Positions 17,529-26,387 are shown, numbered from the stretch's first letter. The stretch is DNA of 64,000 nucleotides from Paraburkholderia nodosa (GCF_001718195.1 NZ_MCNV01000029.1:21119-85118), one strand, 5' to 3'. Notes: generated by a model not told the origin, from the letters alone. Program-made: numbers and translations.

Positions 17529-19928
17529 TCATTCGGTTTCCTCAACAACCTCGGCCTCGTGCTTTCGATCGCGTTTGCCCTTGCGGCGTGCCTGGAACAG
17601 CTGCATTCGCAGGTCCGTGTCGCCATGTGCGTCGCGCGTGCATTCTTCCCAGATCGCAACGTTGTCCAGACTGCTGGAAAGCACCGCGATCTCGTCGTTC
17701 ATGCCGCCCAGGTCCAGTGTTGCAAACGCCGACTGGTTGCTCTGCTTGATCAGGAACGTGCGGGACTCCTTCGACAGCCTCTTGAGCGTGTCGAATTCGC
17801 GGTCGGTCAGGTTCAGGAGCTTGTAACCGTCGCGCGTCGCGTCCGGGTTCGGCAGATAGATCTTTGTCGCCGTCAGGTCGCGGATCTCGGCGAACACCGG
17901 ACACTGGATTGCGTCCTCCGGCGACTGCGAATCCAGGATCAGGAATTCGTCTGCCTTGCGGCCCGTCTTGAGCGACTTGCGGATCAGCTCCTGCGTGGTG
18001 GGGTAGCTGGCCGGCAGCCAGAATTCGGCAATCACCGTTGCGAGCAGTCCGCCCCTCTTCTGCATCTGGTCCTTGAGGTACAGCAGGTGTGCAAGCACCG
18101 GCTCCGTGGCGGCATAGTCTTTCTTCAGGAAGTCAGTGACGTCGAAACCGATCCGGCGCACCTCGGCAATGTTCGTCAACGCATCCGGTATGTTGTCCAG
18201 CGCCCACGAGAATCGACCGTTAGTTGCACCACACCACTGGCTAAGACGGACCCACAGGCCGTTCTCGTCGCCCGTATCCGGGATCGACTCCAGCAGGCGG
18301 CTGAAGGTTCTGTGCTCGATGTTCTCGAGCTTCATGACCGTGTCGACCGCGTGCTTGATCTGCCGCTGGTCGTCAGCACTGAGCTTGCCGTTCTCGTCGC
18401 GGCAGCAGGCACCCACCAGGTCGTAAAGGTGCGCGAGGTTGCGCTTCGTCTCGGGCAGGCCAAACGGCGCAAGACCGGTCGGCTCGCCTTCGCGCAGCGT
18501 GTAGTAGACAGCTCCCATCTCCTCGAGGAAGATCCGCAGACCCTGATCGAGATCGAGCGCGAAGATCTTCGGGTCGAACCGCTCGAGGAAGGCGAGCAGC
18601 ATCGTCTCTAGGGTGGTCTTGCCCGTGCCGGTCGAGCCGAGAATAAGCGTGTGGCCGGCAACCTTCTCGCCCACGCTGTCCTCATCCAGGCGCGAAGCGT
18701 GACAGTTCAGGCTGAACAGGCTTTTCGCAACGGTCTGCACCGGCATGAGGGCCGAGCCATCGCCGAGCGGATTGCCGCGTGCCTTGCCGGCCGAATAGGT
18801 ATGCATCGAAAACGACGACGCGAGACTGCGGGTCGATTTCGGCATCGGCCGCGGCTTCGTCCTGAATCCCGGCACCTGGCTCATGTACGTGAACGGTGCC
18901 GATGCCGTCGCCTTCACGAACTTGAAACCGCAATCGTTCAGCGCCCGACTGGTTACGTACGCGCCGTTGCTGATGGCCTTCTCCGGCGTGTCGCCGTACA
19001 CGACGAGCGCCCCGTGATAGTCGCCGAATGCGAGATCCCGACCGGCGATCAGCGCCACCGCATCCTCCAGTTCCTTGATCTGGTGTTTCGCCTTGTCCTC
19101 GACCGACCTCAGGTGATTGATCTGGTCTTCGATCGCCTTCATCGCTTCGGCAGTGCTCAGACAGCCCAGGCTCTGCGTGAAGGTGAATTCGACGGGCAGC
19201 GACAGCAGCGGATTCGTCTGCCCCCAGCCGGCCTTCGGAAAATCCTTCAGGTCGTAGCAGACCGCGAACCGGGTTGAGCGATCGGTGCGGATCTCAACCG
19301 TGTCGTAGTGGAAATGCAGGTGCGACGTCGGGATCAGGTCGCGTCCGGTGGCCTGCGTGACCGGCACGCGCTCGTCGACGCCATTCACGAGTTCGCCAAT
19401 GAACTGATACGCCTCCGAGAACAGGATGCCGTTGTGCCCGTATGCTTCGAGCAGTTGAGGATCGTAGGCAACGATAGCCTTCATCAGTCCCTCGCCCAGC
19501 TCCTCGAGCTCGCGCACCGTCTCGTCCAGGTCGTCGCCCTGCAGGATCGCGGTGATGTAGAAACTGTTCTCGAAGTGATCGTGCCTGCGGAAACGCCGCA
19601 GGTATTTGTCGACGGCCTGCTGGATGAACGGATTGTAGAAGCGGTACTCGTCGCCGAACGAGATGCTGCGCCGACGAAACGTGGTCCACAGCGACAGGCG
19701 ATTACCTTTCTCCAGCGTCATCGCGGCCAGCTGACGGTTCCAGCCGTCGTAGCGTGCTTCGATCTCGCCACGGCTCACCGATTCGAACGGCACGCCGTTC
19801 ACGCGCATCACCAGGAAGGCGCCGCCGTTGTCGACGCTTGTCACCGTTTCCGACACCGGACGGCCGATGCGCGGCAGCTTGTCCTCCGCGGACGTAACAA
19901 GCCGGTTCAGTTCGTTGGTCACGCGCAT
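17529..19928 (-). CDS. virB4: VirB4 secretion ATPase
   Basis: A 799-residue VirB4/TrbE/CagE-type ATPase. Walker A is intact (LILGSTGTGKTTLE, about residue 433). The second motif reads TVIAEFWLPAS: VirB4 proteins normally have an Asp just before the catalytic Glu (IDEFW or IDEAW), here it is Ala634 (codon 18027-18029) with Glu635 kept. The C-terminal LKTGRKADEFLIL and SQSPEDAI motifs are normal. I use the ATG at 19928, which overlaps the preceding 69-aa frame by 10 bases. VirB4 drives pilus assembly and transfer. Confidence 0.94.
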   Translation of the reverse strand: MRVTNELNRLVTSAEDKLPRIGRPVSETVTSVDNGGAFLVMRVNGVPFESVSRGEIEARYDGWNRQLAAMTLEKGNRLSLWTTFRRRSISFGDEYRFYNPFIQQAVDKYLRRFRRHDHFENSFYITAILQGDDLDETVRELEELGEGLMKAIVAYDPQLLEAYGHNGILFSEAYQFIGELVNGVDERVPVTQATGRDLIPTSHLHFHYDTVEIRTDRSTRFAVCYDLKDFPKAGWGQTNPLLSLPVEFTFTQSLGCLSTAEAMKAIEDQINHLRSVEDKAKHQIKELEDAVALIAGRDLAFGDYHGALVVYGDTPEKAISNGAYVTSRALNDCGFKFVKATASAPFTYMSQVPGFRTKPRPMPKSTRSLASSFSMHTYSAGKARGNPLGDGSALMPVQTVAKSLFSLNCHASRLDEDSVGEKVAGHTLILGSTGTGKTTLETMLLAFLERFDPKIFALDLDQGLRIFLEEMGAVYYTLREGEPTGLAPFGLPETKRNLAHLYDLVGACCRDENGKLSADDQRQIKHAVDTVMKLENIEHRTFSRLLESIPDTGDENGLWVRLSQWCGATNGRFSWALDNIPDALTNIAEVRRIGFDVTDFLKKDYAATEPVLAHLLYLKDQMQKRGGLLATVIAEFWLPASYPTTQELIRKSLKTGRKADEFLILDSQSPEDAIQCPVFAEIRDLTATKIYLPNPDATRDGYKLLNLTDREFDTLKRLSKESRTFLIKQSNQSAFATLDLGGMNDEIAVLSSSLDNVAIWEECTRDAHGDTDLRMQLFQARRKGKRDRKHEAEVVEETE

Positions 19929-20128
19929 GCTTCGTCTCCCGCGTACGGCATGTCGTCCGCGCCGCAAATGCGACGGCGCTCCTCCGCGAGCCGGCGAAAC
20001 ACGTCATACATTGTCTTGCCCGAACCGGGAGCACCAGCCGTCATGGCGTAGCCCACAATAGGCGTGCACGCACTGGCAGCGCCATCTGTTGACAGCGCAG
20101 GATTGTGCGCAGGCTTGCGGTCATTCAT
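19919..20128 (-). CDS. 69-aa protein with an isolated P-loop motif
   Basis: A 69-residue frame between virB3 and virB4. It overlaps the end of virB3 by 8 bases and the start of virB4 by 10, so it sits in the coupled part of the operon. It has YAMTAGAPGSGKTMYDVFRR, a textbook Walker A sequence followed by a helix, then a charged end. No other ATPase motif fits in this length. It could be a small regulatory nucleotide-binding peptide, a remnant of a larger ATPase, or a linker that only resembles a P-loop. I know no T4SS subunit of this kind. Confidence 0.55.
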   Translation of the reverse strand: MNDRKPAHNPALSTDGAASACTPIVGYAMTAGAPGSGKTMYDVFRRLAEERRRICGADDMPYAGDEACA

Positions 20129-20549
20129 CTTCGTCCTCCTCTGCCTGCGCAAGCAGGCGCTGACGCAGCGCCTCGAAGCGCTCAAGGTCCCGGCCGCGCG
20201 AAAACGAGCGGGTGTACACGTTCAGGTCGCGGCCATACCGCATCGGTGCGAGCGTGTATGTCCTGCCGAATACCGACACACGACGGCGGTCCAGCCAGCA
20301 GCGAAATTCCAGCCACGTCAGGCGCAGTGCCTGGTCATCTGTCTCGCAGACATGCCGGAAAAACAGGAAGACGGGCACACCAGCCGAGCCTATCAACAGA
20401 CCACCGGGACCGAGCACGAACCCACCGACCATACTGGTGATCAGCGATGTACAGCCGATGATCAGCGCCGGAAACATCGGGACGCCGCCGATCATCGCGG
20501 TACGGTTAAGACCCGCGTAGGAGGGGTACAGCGTGCGTTCGTCTTCCAT
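20121..20549 (-). CDS. virB3: VirB3 inner-membrane protein
   Basis: A 142-residue protein with the VirB3/TrbD N-terminus (YPSYAGLNRTAMIGGVP) and two adjacent membrane segments (about residues 25-62). The C-terminal 80 residues are basic and helical (RRRVSVFGRTYTLAPMRYG, ending LLAQAEEDEDE), longer than in the smallest VirB3 proteins. VirB3 works with VirB4, next but one in the operon. Six bases separate it from virB2. Confidence 0.92.
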   Translation of the reverse strand: MEDERTLYPSYAGLNRTAMIGGVPMFPALIIGCTSLITSMVGGFVLGPGGLLIGSAGVPVFLFFRHVCETDDQALRLTWLEFRCWLDRRRVSVFGRTYTLAPMRYGRDLNVYTRSFSRGRDLERFEALRQRLLAQAEEDEDE

Positions 20550-20555
20550 GGTGAT

Positions 20556-20900
20556 TCAGGCGAAGAGTCCGAAAGCCCAGCCGGCGAGCACGAGTGCCGA
20601 ACCCACGCCGGCCACCTTCGCGATGCCGCCGCCGAAGTCATGAATCCAGTCGGCCTTGTTGGACCAGCACTGGACCCCAACCCACAGCAGATACGAACCA
20701 GCCATCACGCCACAGAATCCGTAAAACCATAGCGTGAAGGTGTTGGCCGCCGACGTGCCCGCTGCCAGGCCACCGCCCGCCCGGGCTCCGCGGGCGGCCA
20801 TCGACATGACCACGGCGCCGATGCGCCCGGCATTCCTGCCACGCAAACGCACCAAAGCCGCGGCACGGCCGGTCAAGGGTTCGAGAAGAATCTTCTTCAT
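20556..20900 (-). CDS. virB2: VirB2-type major pilin
   Basis: A 114-residue protein with a basic N-terminal leader and two hydrophobic helices near the C-terminus (FTLWFYGFCGVMAGSYLLWV and IAKVAGVGSALVLAGWAFGLF) separated by a short polar loop, the plan of VirB2/TrbC pilins. The leader (about 45 residues, Arg/Gly/Ala-rich) is longer than usual. The product would be cleaved and polymerised into the transfer pilus. Confidence 0.85.
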   Translation of the reverse strand: MKKILLEPLTGRAAALVRLRGRNAGRIGAVVMSMAARGARAGGGLAAGTSAANTFTLWFYGFCGVMAGSYLLWVGVQCWSNKADWIHDFGGGIAKVAGVGSALVLAGWAFGLFA

Positions 20901-20912
20901 CTGCCTGCTCCG

Positions 20913-21584
20913 TCAAAAATCGCCCAGGGCGTCCCAGGCTGGATGGTGATTGACCTGTTGGGCGTGCTCGGCCCCGGTGTCGGTGCTCACTGAGTCATCG
21001 GCCCGCCGCACACGGGCCGGGTGCACTACTGCGCGCGATGCTGTATGCACAACGGGTGCCTTGCCCTCCGGTACGACAGCGATCGGCGGCACGACAGCAG
21101 CGCTGGCTTCGCTATCGGGGACGTTCGCAGCCACGCGCTGGACATAACTCGTGCCACCCACATCCGGTTTGAAGCCGCGCGTGAAATTGCCGCTGTAGTA
21201 ACAGCTAAGCGCCGCACGCACGGCATCCTGCGGCACGCGTCCGCCGGCGGCCGCGCGGGTGTAGCATTCGGCGAGGATGGCGCCGCCCGCCCGCAGGTTC
21301 GCGCACGGATCGAACGCGGTTTCAGGGGTAAGGCCATAGATCCGCAGGTTCGCGCGATTGACCTGGGCCAGGCCCATGCTGTAGTTCCAGCCAGCCGCCT
21401 CAAGCGCGCGCACGGTCGCCACCGCCTCGTCGCGGTTGCGCGGTTGGCGCACCAGGTGGCCGCCGACCACGCCGATGGCGAAGGGATTGAAACCGGATTC
21501 GGCTCTGACGAGCGCCTGCAGGGTGGTCGGATAGACGGCCGGGGCGCATTGCTGCGCGAGCATCGCGAAGTCGACTGGCATCAT
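20913..21584 (-). CDS. virB1: VirB1-type lytic transglycosylase
   Basis: A 223-residue SLT-fold enzyme. Catalytic Glu lies in VRAESGFNPFAIGV (about residue 29); the GLAQVNRANL and SCYYSGNF motifs follow. It opens the peptidoglycan locally for T4SS assembly. The C-terminal 70 residues are a Ser/Ala/Val-rich tail. Two ATGs lie together at 21584 and 21581; GGAGCGG just upstream serves either. There is no clear signal peptide, which is common in this family. Confidence 0.93.
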   Translation of the reverse strand: MMPVDFAMLAQQCAPAVYPTTLQALVRAESGFNPFAIGVVGGHLVRQPRNRDEAVATVRALEAAGWNYSMGLAQVNRANLRIYGLTPETAFDPCANLRAGGAILAECYTRAAAGGRVPQDAVRAALSCYYSGNFTRGFKPDVGGTSYVQRVAANVPDSEASAAVVPPIAVVPEGKAPVVHTASRAVVHPARVRRADDSVSTDTGAEHAQQVNHHPAWDALGDF

Positions 21585-21621
21585 GACCGCTCCGTTGCGG
21601 GCCCAAACACGAGGCGGGCTT

Positions 21622-21915
21622 TCATGTGGCGCCTCGGTCGCGCCTGAGCCGACGCGCGACGCCTACAGCGACGGCAACCGCGACCGCAGGCAGTTGGGGC
21701 GTCACCCGCTTTGCAGCCGTACCGCCCATGCCCGAGTCGAGAGCGGCCGGAACAATGGCCGATAGCGACAGCCCCTGCATCCGCTGGTCGACCCAGCGTA
21801 CGTAGTGTTCGAGAAGCCAGCCCGGACCGCCGCAGCCCCAATCGGCGAGCACGCCCAGCTGCAACAGGCCAATTGAGCCCCGTTTTACAAGACGATCTCC
21901 AAAGAGGTTCCGCAT
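21622..21915 (-). CDS. Hypothetical 97-aa protein upstream of virB1
   Basis: I do not recognise this 97-residue product. It starts 3 bases after the stop of the 70-aa membrane protein and has a GAGG-type site inside that gene's end, which favours it over a longer frame in another phase. The first 60 residues (GLLQLGVLADWGCGGPGW, YVRWVDQRMQGLSL) look protein-like; the tail is Ala/Val/Arg-rich. It ends 38 bases before virB1. Its place at the head of the T4SS operon suggests a transfer-related role only by context. Confidence 0.5.
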   Translation of the reverse strand: MRNLFGDRLVKRGSIGLLQLGVLADWGCGGPGWLLEHYVRWVDQRMQGLSLSAIVPAALDSGMGGTAAKRVTPQLPAVAVAVAVGVARRLRRDRGAT

Positions 21916-21918
21916 GGC

Positions 21919-22131
21919 TCACCCCCCTCGCTTCTCGCGCGGCCAACCGCGCCTGTAGGCAACGCAGCCGATCGCGGCCCAACCCAAACCCACGATCGCC
22001 ACCGCAAACAGATCACGCGGCGATGAATGCCGCTCAACCAACCAGTACGCGAAGCCAAGGAAAGACGTCACCGCCACGAACAGCAGCAGTGCGCACACGC
22101 CCTTTTGAATCAACCCGAAAACTGCGCCCAT
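21919..22131 (-). CDS. Small two-helix membrane protein at the head of the transfer operon
   Basis: A 70-residue protein with two hydrophobic segments (VCALLLFVAVTSFLGFAYWL and LFAVAIVGLGWAAIGCVAYR) joined by a short polar loop and ending in a basic tail (RRGWPREKRGG). The ATG at 22131 has GGAGGGC 8 bases upstream. It is the first gene I can support in the transfer operon. No family is recognised. Confidence 0.6.
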   Translation of the reverse strand: MGAVFGLIQKGVCALLLFVAVTSFLGFAYWLVERHSSPRDLFAVAIVGLGWAAIGCVAYRRGWPREKRGG

Positions 22132-22538
22132 TTCCGTGCCCTCCGATGTGGTCAGTTCCCACGGGCACGCCATCGGCCCGGGGAGCCCTTCCTGCTATCT
22201 CTCCTGTCCAGCATCACACACGCGAACGAAGCCGCGACAGGCCAACTCGTGCATTGGCTGGTCGAAGAAGCGGCGAGTTGCGATTTCGACGTGCGATGCG
22301 CATACGGATGAGCTGCACACACCATTTCGACTGGCGCACAGACCTCACTCAGGTTTCCTTATCATATAAGTAGGACTGCTTTATATATAGCGACTGAAGA
22401 TTCGCACTGCACTCTCATTCGATGGAGATCACTCAATGGCAACAGCGAAGGCCGTGCGCGTTTGCCGCGATGCGCGGACCGTAGTTCGTGCCGTCAGCTT
22501 CAGCAACGAAGCCCGCTTGAAGTCGCCGCTTTAGTTGC
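22132..22538 (-). promoter_or_regulatory. Leader and probable promoter region of the transfer operon
   Basis: About 400 bases without a convincing gene. An AT-rich patch at 22355-22395 (on the minus strand TATATATAAAG, then TTATATGATAAGG) stands out from the GC-rich surroundings and is the best promoter candidate for the T4SS operon; I cannot assign a good -35 box. A 32-codon frame at 22435-22533 on the plus strand has an upstream GGAG but no recognisable product. Confidence 0.4.
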
Positions 22539-22749
22539 TCACCGTCGCCTACCCCTCCCTTTCCGGTGGTACTGCGTCAGATACGGGCGGCCGCACAATG
22601 AGCATGTCCTCAACTTGCCTTTGGACCGTTCCGGCAACACTCCGCTTACGATAGATTGGGCGGCGTCTGCGTTGATTCCCTCAGCTTGATACCGGGACGC
22701 CGCATCGATCGAATTCATGCCGAACCTCTTCCAGGGTTTTGAGTGCCAT
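22539..22749 (-). pseudogene. Cro-like DNA-binding protein, frameshifted
   Basis: The ATG at 22749 opens MALKTLEEVRHEFDRCGVPV and then stops at SS-stop. The start is typical of small Cro-like regulators of Burkholderiaceae plasmids and phages, which continue into an HTH (alanine- and valine-rich with YxVLxGR). That part is found in another phase (INADAAQSIVSGVLPERSKGK), so the gene has at least one frameshift and is broken. It is divergent from the intact CI-like gene at 22834, the usual pairing. Confidence 0.6.
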
Positions 22750-22833
22750 TCAAGCCCCTCTATACTGAGCAAGTTTGATCACATTTGCAGAATATAGGCA
22801 CGTTTGTGCCACTTGTCAATTTTAAGAACATTT

Positions 22834-23226
22834 ATGCCAGAAACCTTTGGCTCGCGACTTATTGCGGAACGCGAACGGCTCGGATTTTCCCAAGGCGAGA
22901 TGCATGCAATATCCGGCGTCAGTCGTCGTGCGCAATTCAACTACGAACAGGGCGTGCGTCTGCCTGATGTCGGCTATCTGGCGGCTCTCGCTCAGCGCGG
23001 CTTCGACATTCTGTACCTGGTGACGGGAACCCGTGTGATGCGCCACGGCGCTGTCGATGAACATATGCTGTGCCGCGTCCTCGTCTCGGTCGATATCGCG
23101 CTTGAAAAGCGTCCCATCGACACAGAGAAAAAGTCCAAACTGGTCGCCCTCATTTACCAAAGTGCCGCCGACTCCGGTCAGGTCGATCAGTTGCTCGTCA
23201 AGAAAGCAATCGATCTCGCCTTTTAG
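22834..23226 (+). CDS. XRE-family (CI-like) transcriptional regulator
   Basis: A 130-residue regulator with an N-terminal HTH (RLIAERERLGFSQGEMHAISGV, YEQGVRLPDVGYLAAL) and a short dimerisation tail. The HTH is of the kind found in phage and plasmid repressors of beta-proteobacteria (conserved FDILYLVTG). I use the ATG at 22834 as the family starts with MxxxFGSRL. It is divergent from a broken Cro-like gene with an AT-rich gap of 85 bases between, where operators would be expected. It may control the nearby transfer operon, but nothing here proves that. Confidence 0.85.
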   Translation: MPETFGSRLIAERERLGFSQGEMHAISGVSRRAQFNYEQGVRLPDVGYLAALAQRGFDILYLVTGTRVMRHGAVDEHMLCRVLVSVDIALEKRPIDTEKKSKLVALIYQSAADSGQVDQLLVKKAIDLAF

Positions 23227-23239
23227 GCGACCTCGCTTT

Positions 23240-24016
23240 TCACGCGTGCTCCGAAACGTGCCGCGTAGTCTGCGGCGCCCTGACAGCAATGCAGGCGTCG
23301 CGTAAGGCATCGCCGATCTGGTTCGCAAACGCCACAGCGTGGGCACCGCCCCCGTGAAGGCACAGTGTCCCTGGCTGAATTTTGATGCAGCGGCCATCGA
23401 TTGCCTTGATCCGGCCATCACGCACCATGCCCAGCGCCTGCTGACACGCCGCTACATCGCTATCCAACACGGCATTCGCCTGCGATCGCGGCACAAGCTT
23501 GCCTTCCGGGGTGTATGCGCGATCAGCAAAGCCTTCGTCAACTGCAAGCAATCCCGCTTCACGGGCCAGGCGGACGAGCAGACCACCAGCGAGTCCGTAG
23601 ATAAGCAGCCCCCGGTCGTAGTCTTTTATCGCCTGCACGATGGCGACGGCGAGCTCGTCGTTTACCTCAGCCATGTTGTAGAGTGCCCCATGAGGCTTCA
23701 CGTGCACCAGGCGGCCGTTGAGGCCCGCCACGACAGCCGCCAACGCACCCACTTGATACTGCACGCCGGCATAAACTTCGTCAGCCGGTAGGTACATCGG
23801 TGCGCGGCCGAAGTTCTCGCGATCAGGAAAGCTCGGGTGCGCTCCAATTGCGACGCCTTGTCGAATCGCCTCTGTTGTGACCCGTCGCATCGTCAGAGGG
23901 TCGCCAGCATGCCAGCCGCAGGCGATGTTGACCGAACTCGCGAGCTTGATCAGCTCGAAGTCATGCTCAAACCCTTCGCCGAGATCGACGTTCAGATCGA
24001 TTGACTTTGCATTCAT
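23240..24016 (-). CDS. pxpA: LamB/YcsF family protein, 5-oxoprolinase subunit A-like
   Basis: A 258-residue protein of the LamB/YcsF family: IDLNVDLGEGF at the start, NIACGWHAGDP (usually CGFHAGDP), VKPHGALYNM, and LHGGGAHAVAFA near the end. PxpA works with PxpB and PxpC in the ATP-driven opening of 5-oxoproline; neither partner is in the window, so it may act in a different reaction or with chromosomal partners. The ATG at 24016 is chosen because the family starts with this IDLNVDLGE strand. Confidence 0.88.
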   Translation of the reverse strand: MNAKSIDLNVDLGEGFEHDFELIKLASSVNIACGWHAGDPLTMRRVTTEAIRQGVAIGAHPSFPDRENFGRAPMYLPADEVYAGVQYQVGALAAVVAGLNGRLVHVKPHGALYNMAEVNDELAVAIVQAIKDYDRGLLIYGLAGGLLVRLAREAGLLAVDEGFADRAYTPEGKLVPRSQANAVLDSDVAACQQALGMVRDGRIKAIDGRCIKIQPGTLCLHGGGAHAVAFANQIGDALRDACIAVRAPQTTRHVSEHA

Positions 24017-24145
24017 TTCTTCCCTCACATCAACTCTTACAGTACTTTCGCAGTGCGTATCAACCGAAATCGCACCATCACCAACCACCTCATTCCTCGA
24101 GTTGCACACCTCGCTGCCGCGACAACGAAAACAATCCTGGCTCGT

Positions 24146-25216
24146 TTATTCATCCCAGACCGCCGCGTCGAGTGTTTCCACCACTCCCAGCCGGCACCCA
24201 GTGCCGGCCGGAGCAGTCTGACGATTAATGTAGGCATCAAGAATGGCCTGACCAGCTGGCCCCACCCTACCCAGCCACTCGCGCGCCCTAGCCCGGCCTT
24301 CGTTCTGCAGCGTCGCGCGCAGCTCTGGCGAAATCGGATCCTCGATGACCACGCCGTTATTCCTCATGTGCGCATAGTTGATCGCCATCCGTTCAGGAAG
24401 TGCTTGCCATTCCGCACTCTGCACACCACGAGCAGCAGCTGTGATTTGCCGCTGCCGCTGGGCCGACTGCGCTTTGAAGCGGCTCTCGCTCATCACAAGA
24501 AACGAAACCGGGAAGGCGTATCGAACTGCAGCGAAATTCGGAAGTATGCCGGCGAGGGTGTTACCGACCGATCCGTCCCCGGAAGACAGCACTGCATTGA
24601 TACCACCCTCGCCAACTAACGACTTGACCTGCTCCATAGGCAAACTGGCCGCCTGTGCACCCACGTTGCCCAGCACGGTCGCCGACGTTTCGTCATAGGT
24701 ACGAACTTTCAGATGCGTGATATCGCTCGCGTTCTTGAGAGGCGTGAGCGACCAGAGCCCCGTGGGCGGCCAGGGCGACACCACCAGCAGATGCAAACCG
24801 ACTTTCGCAAGCACGCGACGATAGGCTGGCTCCGCAATGCACGCCAATGCTTTCGCGTCCGCTTCGCTACGCGCAAGAAATGGCAACGTTGACAGTTCGA
24901 ACAGCGGATCGAGGGCGGCCAGATTGCCACCGAAGATGTCTGCTGCGTCGACATCGCCCGCTCGTACGTCGTCGACCAGCTGTGCCGCGCGCCTGCTTGT
25001 CCGATACTGGATGTGCGGCGCTATGTAACCTTGCGTTTCCGTTGCGACGTGTTCGGCGAACGAGCGAAGACCGTGGCCTGATACGGTGTCCTCAGGGTAT
25101 GACGTGACCATCGACCAGTACACTTGCTTATCTCCGAGAGCTGCGCGTGACTCACTAGCGACCAGCAGGCACGCTACCGCGAAGCAAACGGATCGAGCGA
25201 GAATCGTAGTTTTCAT
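24146..25216 (-). CDS. TRAP transporter solute-binding protein (DctP family)
   Basis: A 356-residue periplasmic protein with a signal peptide (residues 1-25, ESRAA cut) and the DctP pattern: RRAAQLVDDVRAGDVDAADI, FELSTLPFLARSEADAKAL, LKVRTYDETSATVLGNVGA, and VEEAV-like SLVGEGGINAVL. TRAP receptors bind carboxylates and hand them to a DctQM permease. No DctQ or DctM gene is present here, so it is an orphan. It precedes pxpA on the same strand by 129 bases, and follows the regulator gene; a sensing role is possible. Confidence 0.87.
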   Translation of the reverse strand: MKTTILARSVCFAVACLLVASESRAALGDKQVYWSMVTSYPEDTVSGHGLRSFAEHVATETQGYIAPHIQYRTSRRAAQLVDDVRAGDVDAADIFGGNLAALDPLFELSTLPFLARSEADAKALACIAEPAYRRVLAKVGLHLLVVSPWPPTGLWSLTPLKNASDITHLKVRTYDETSATVLGNVGAQAASLPMEQVKSLVGEGGINAVLSSGDGSVGNTLAGILPNFAAVRYAFPVSFLVMSESRFKAQSAQRQRQITAAARGVQSAEWQALPERMAINYAHMRNNGVVIEDPISPELRATLQNEGRARAREWLGRVGPAGQAILDAYINRQTAPAGTGCRLGVVETLDAAVWDE

Positions 25217-25346
25217 CGTCAGGAATAGAAGAACCGGCTCGCAAACTTGGAGTCAATTTAGCCGACAAGCCTGCGTAAATTCCACTTTCTATTTTCTATT
25301 CCCAACACCTGAAAAATGTGATAACCCTATATGCGCGACCAATTGT

Positions 25347-26387
25347 TTAGTTAATCAATCCGCATTTAAAAGCAAGTGCTACCGCTTCCTTGATGTGAGA
25401 GACACCCATTTTTCGAGTAATCCTTGGGTATACGACCTGTCTGACGTGGCGCGCACGCATATCCAGTGCGGTAGCGATCGTCTCTGCAGAGCTGTCCTTC
25501 CAATGCAATAAGGCACGCAACACGGTCAACTCCTCACCAACGAGTTGAAACTGTCCTGCAAACTCGCGCAGCTGATTCAGCCGCCAGTCCGACAGGGCGC
25601 CAGCGGCGCTACGCCACCTGTTCTGATTGCGCGAAAGGATCCCATCGCCATCGGCGCAGTTCGCCCCGACAGCTGCCTGCAGAATTGTTAATGTCGATCT
25701 CGCGGGCTCGTGCACTGGACACGTGAGCATGCTGTACAAACCATGGCCCTGCGCTTCCTGAAGTAACCAGTGTTCTGTCGCTCCGTTTTGAAGATCAGAT
25801 GTCGTTACCGGAGATGCGTTTCGCTTCGCATATTCGAGCAATGGGTCATTCATGTAGCCCGATCGATACACGTACTTCTGCATCCAAGCAGGATCGCATC
25901 CGACGAGATACCGATGCTCCGCCCTGTCGCCACGACTATCGAAATCGATCCAGGTGATGCAGTATTGTTCAGCACCAAGCGAACTAGAAAGGTCATCCAA
26001 CAGCGCTGCGAGATCGTATTCATTGGTGCAGGCAGGCATGCTTGCCAGCACATCGTCGACGCTCACGGATCGAACGCGCCGTGGCGGGCGCTTCCTCCCA
26101 TTGAACGTCTGTCGGCACGCACTCTTGATCGCATCGTAGGCCGGCGCGAGAATGTCGCCCCACGGATCAGCGCCCGAAAATTCCTGCAGCGCCCGCTCGC
26201 CCCGCAGCGGTAGAAGGAGCGTAAGACTCACATCATCCGGACGGGAGATCACGCGCTCGAGGATCAAGCGTCCCTCGCCATAATCCCGCAGGCGCAAAAT
26301 GACGCTATCCGACCCGCCCCTCTCACGTCGTTGATACACGACGTTCGCGCGAGCATTTGGTAACTTTTCGACCACCGAGCCGAACAT
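25347..26387 (-). CDS. LuxR-type transcriptional regulator
   Basis: A 346-residue protein with a C-terminal LuxR/FixJ HTH (LTVLRALLHWKDSSAETIAT, RHVRQVVYPRITRKMGVSH). The DNA-binding helix is unusual in reading RHVRQVVYPRITRK. The first 270 residues are a sensory part without a motif I can name; it contains several cysteines and aromatic residues. Its ATG overlaps the stop of the GGDEF-EAL gene by one base (TAATG), so the two are cotranscribed and likely work in one pathway. Confidence 0.82.
   Translation of the reverse strand: MFGSVVEKLPNARANVVYQRRERGGSDSVILRLRDYGEGRLILERVISRPDDVSLTLLLPLRGERALQEFSGADPWGDILAPAYDAIKSACRQTFNGRKRPPRRVRSVSVDDVLASMPACTNEYDLAALLDDLSSSLGAEQYCITWIDFDSRGDRAEHRYLVGCDPAWMQKYVYRSGYMNDPLLEYAKRNASPVTTSDLQNGATEHWLLQEAQGHGLYSMLTCPVHEPARSTLTILQAAVGANCADGDGILSRNQNRWRSAAGALSDWRLNQLREFAGQFQLVGEELTVLRALLHWKDSSAETIATALDMRARHVRQVVYPRITRKMGVSHIKEAVALAFKCGLIN

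Noticed and set aside
21581..21982. 133-aa minus-strand frame overlapping the 97-aa and 70-aa frames
   Set aside because: Arg/Ala-rich, no ribosome site; the two smaller frames are better placed end to end.
22435..22533. 32-codon plus-strand frame with an upstream GGAG
   Set aside because: Product not recognised, no coupling to a neighbour; likely chance.
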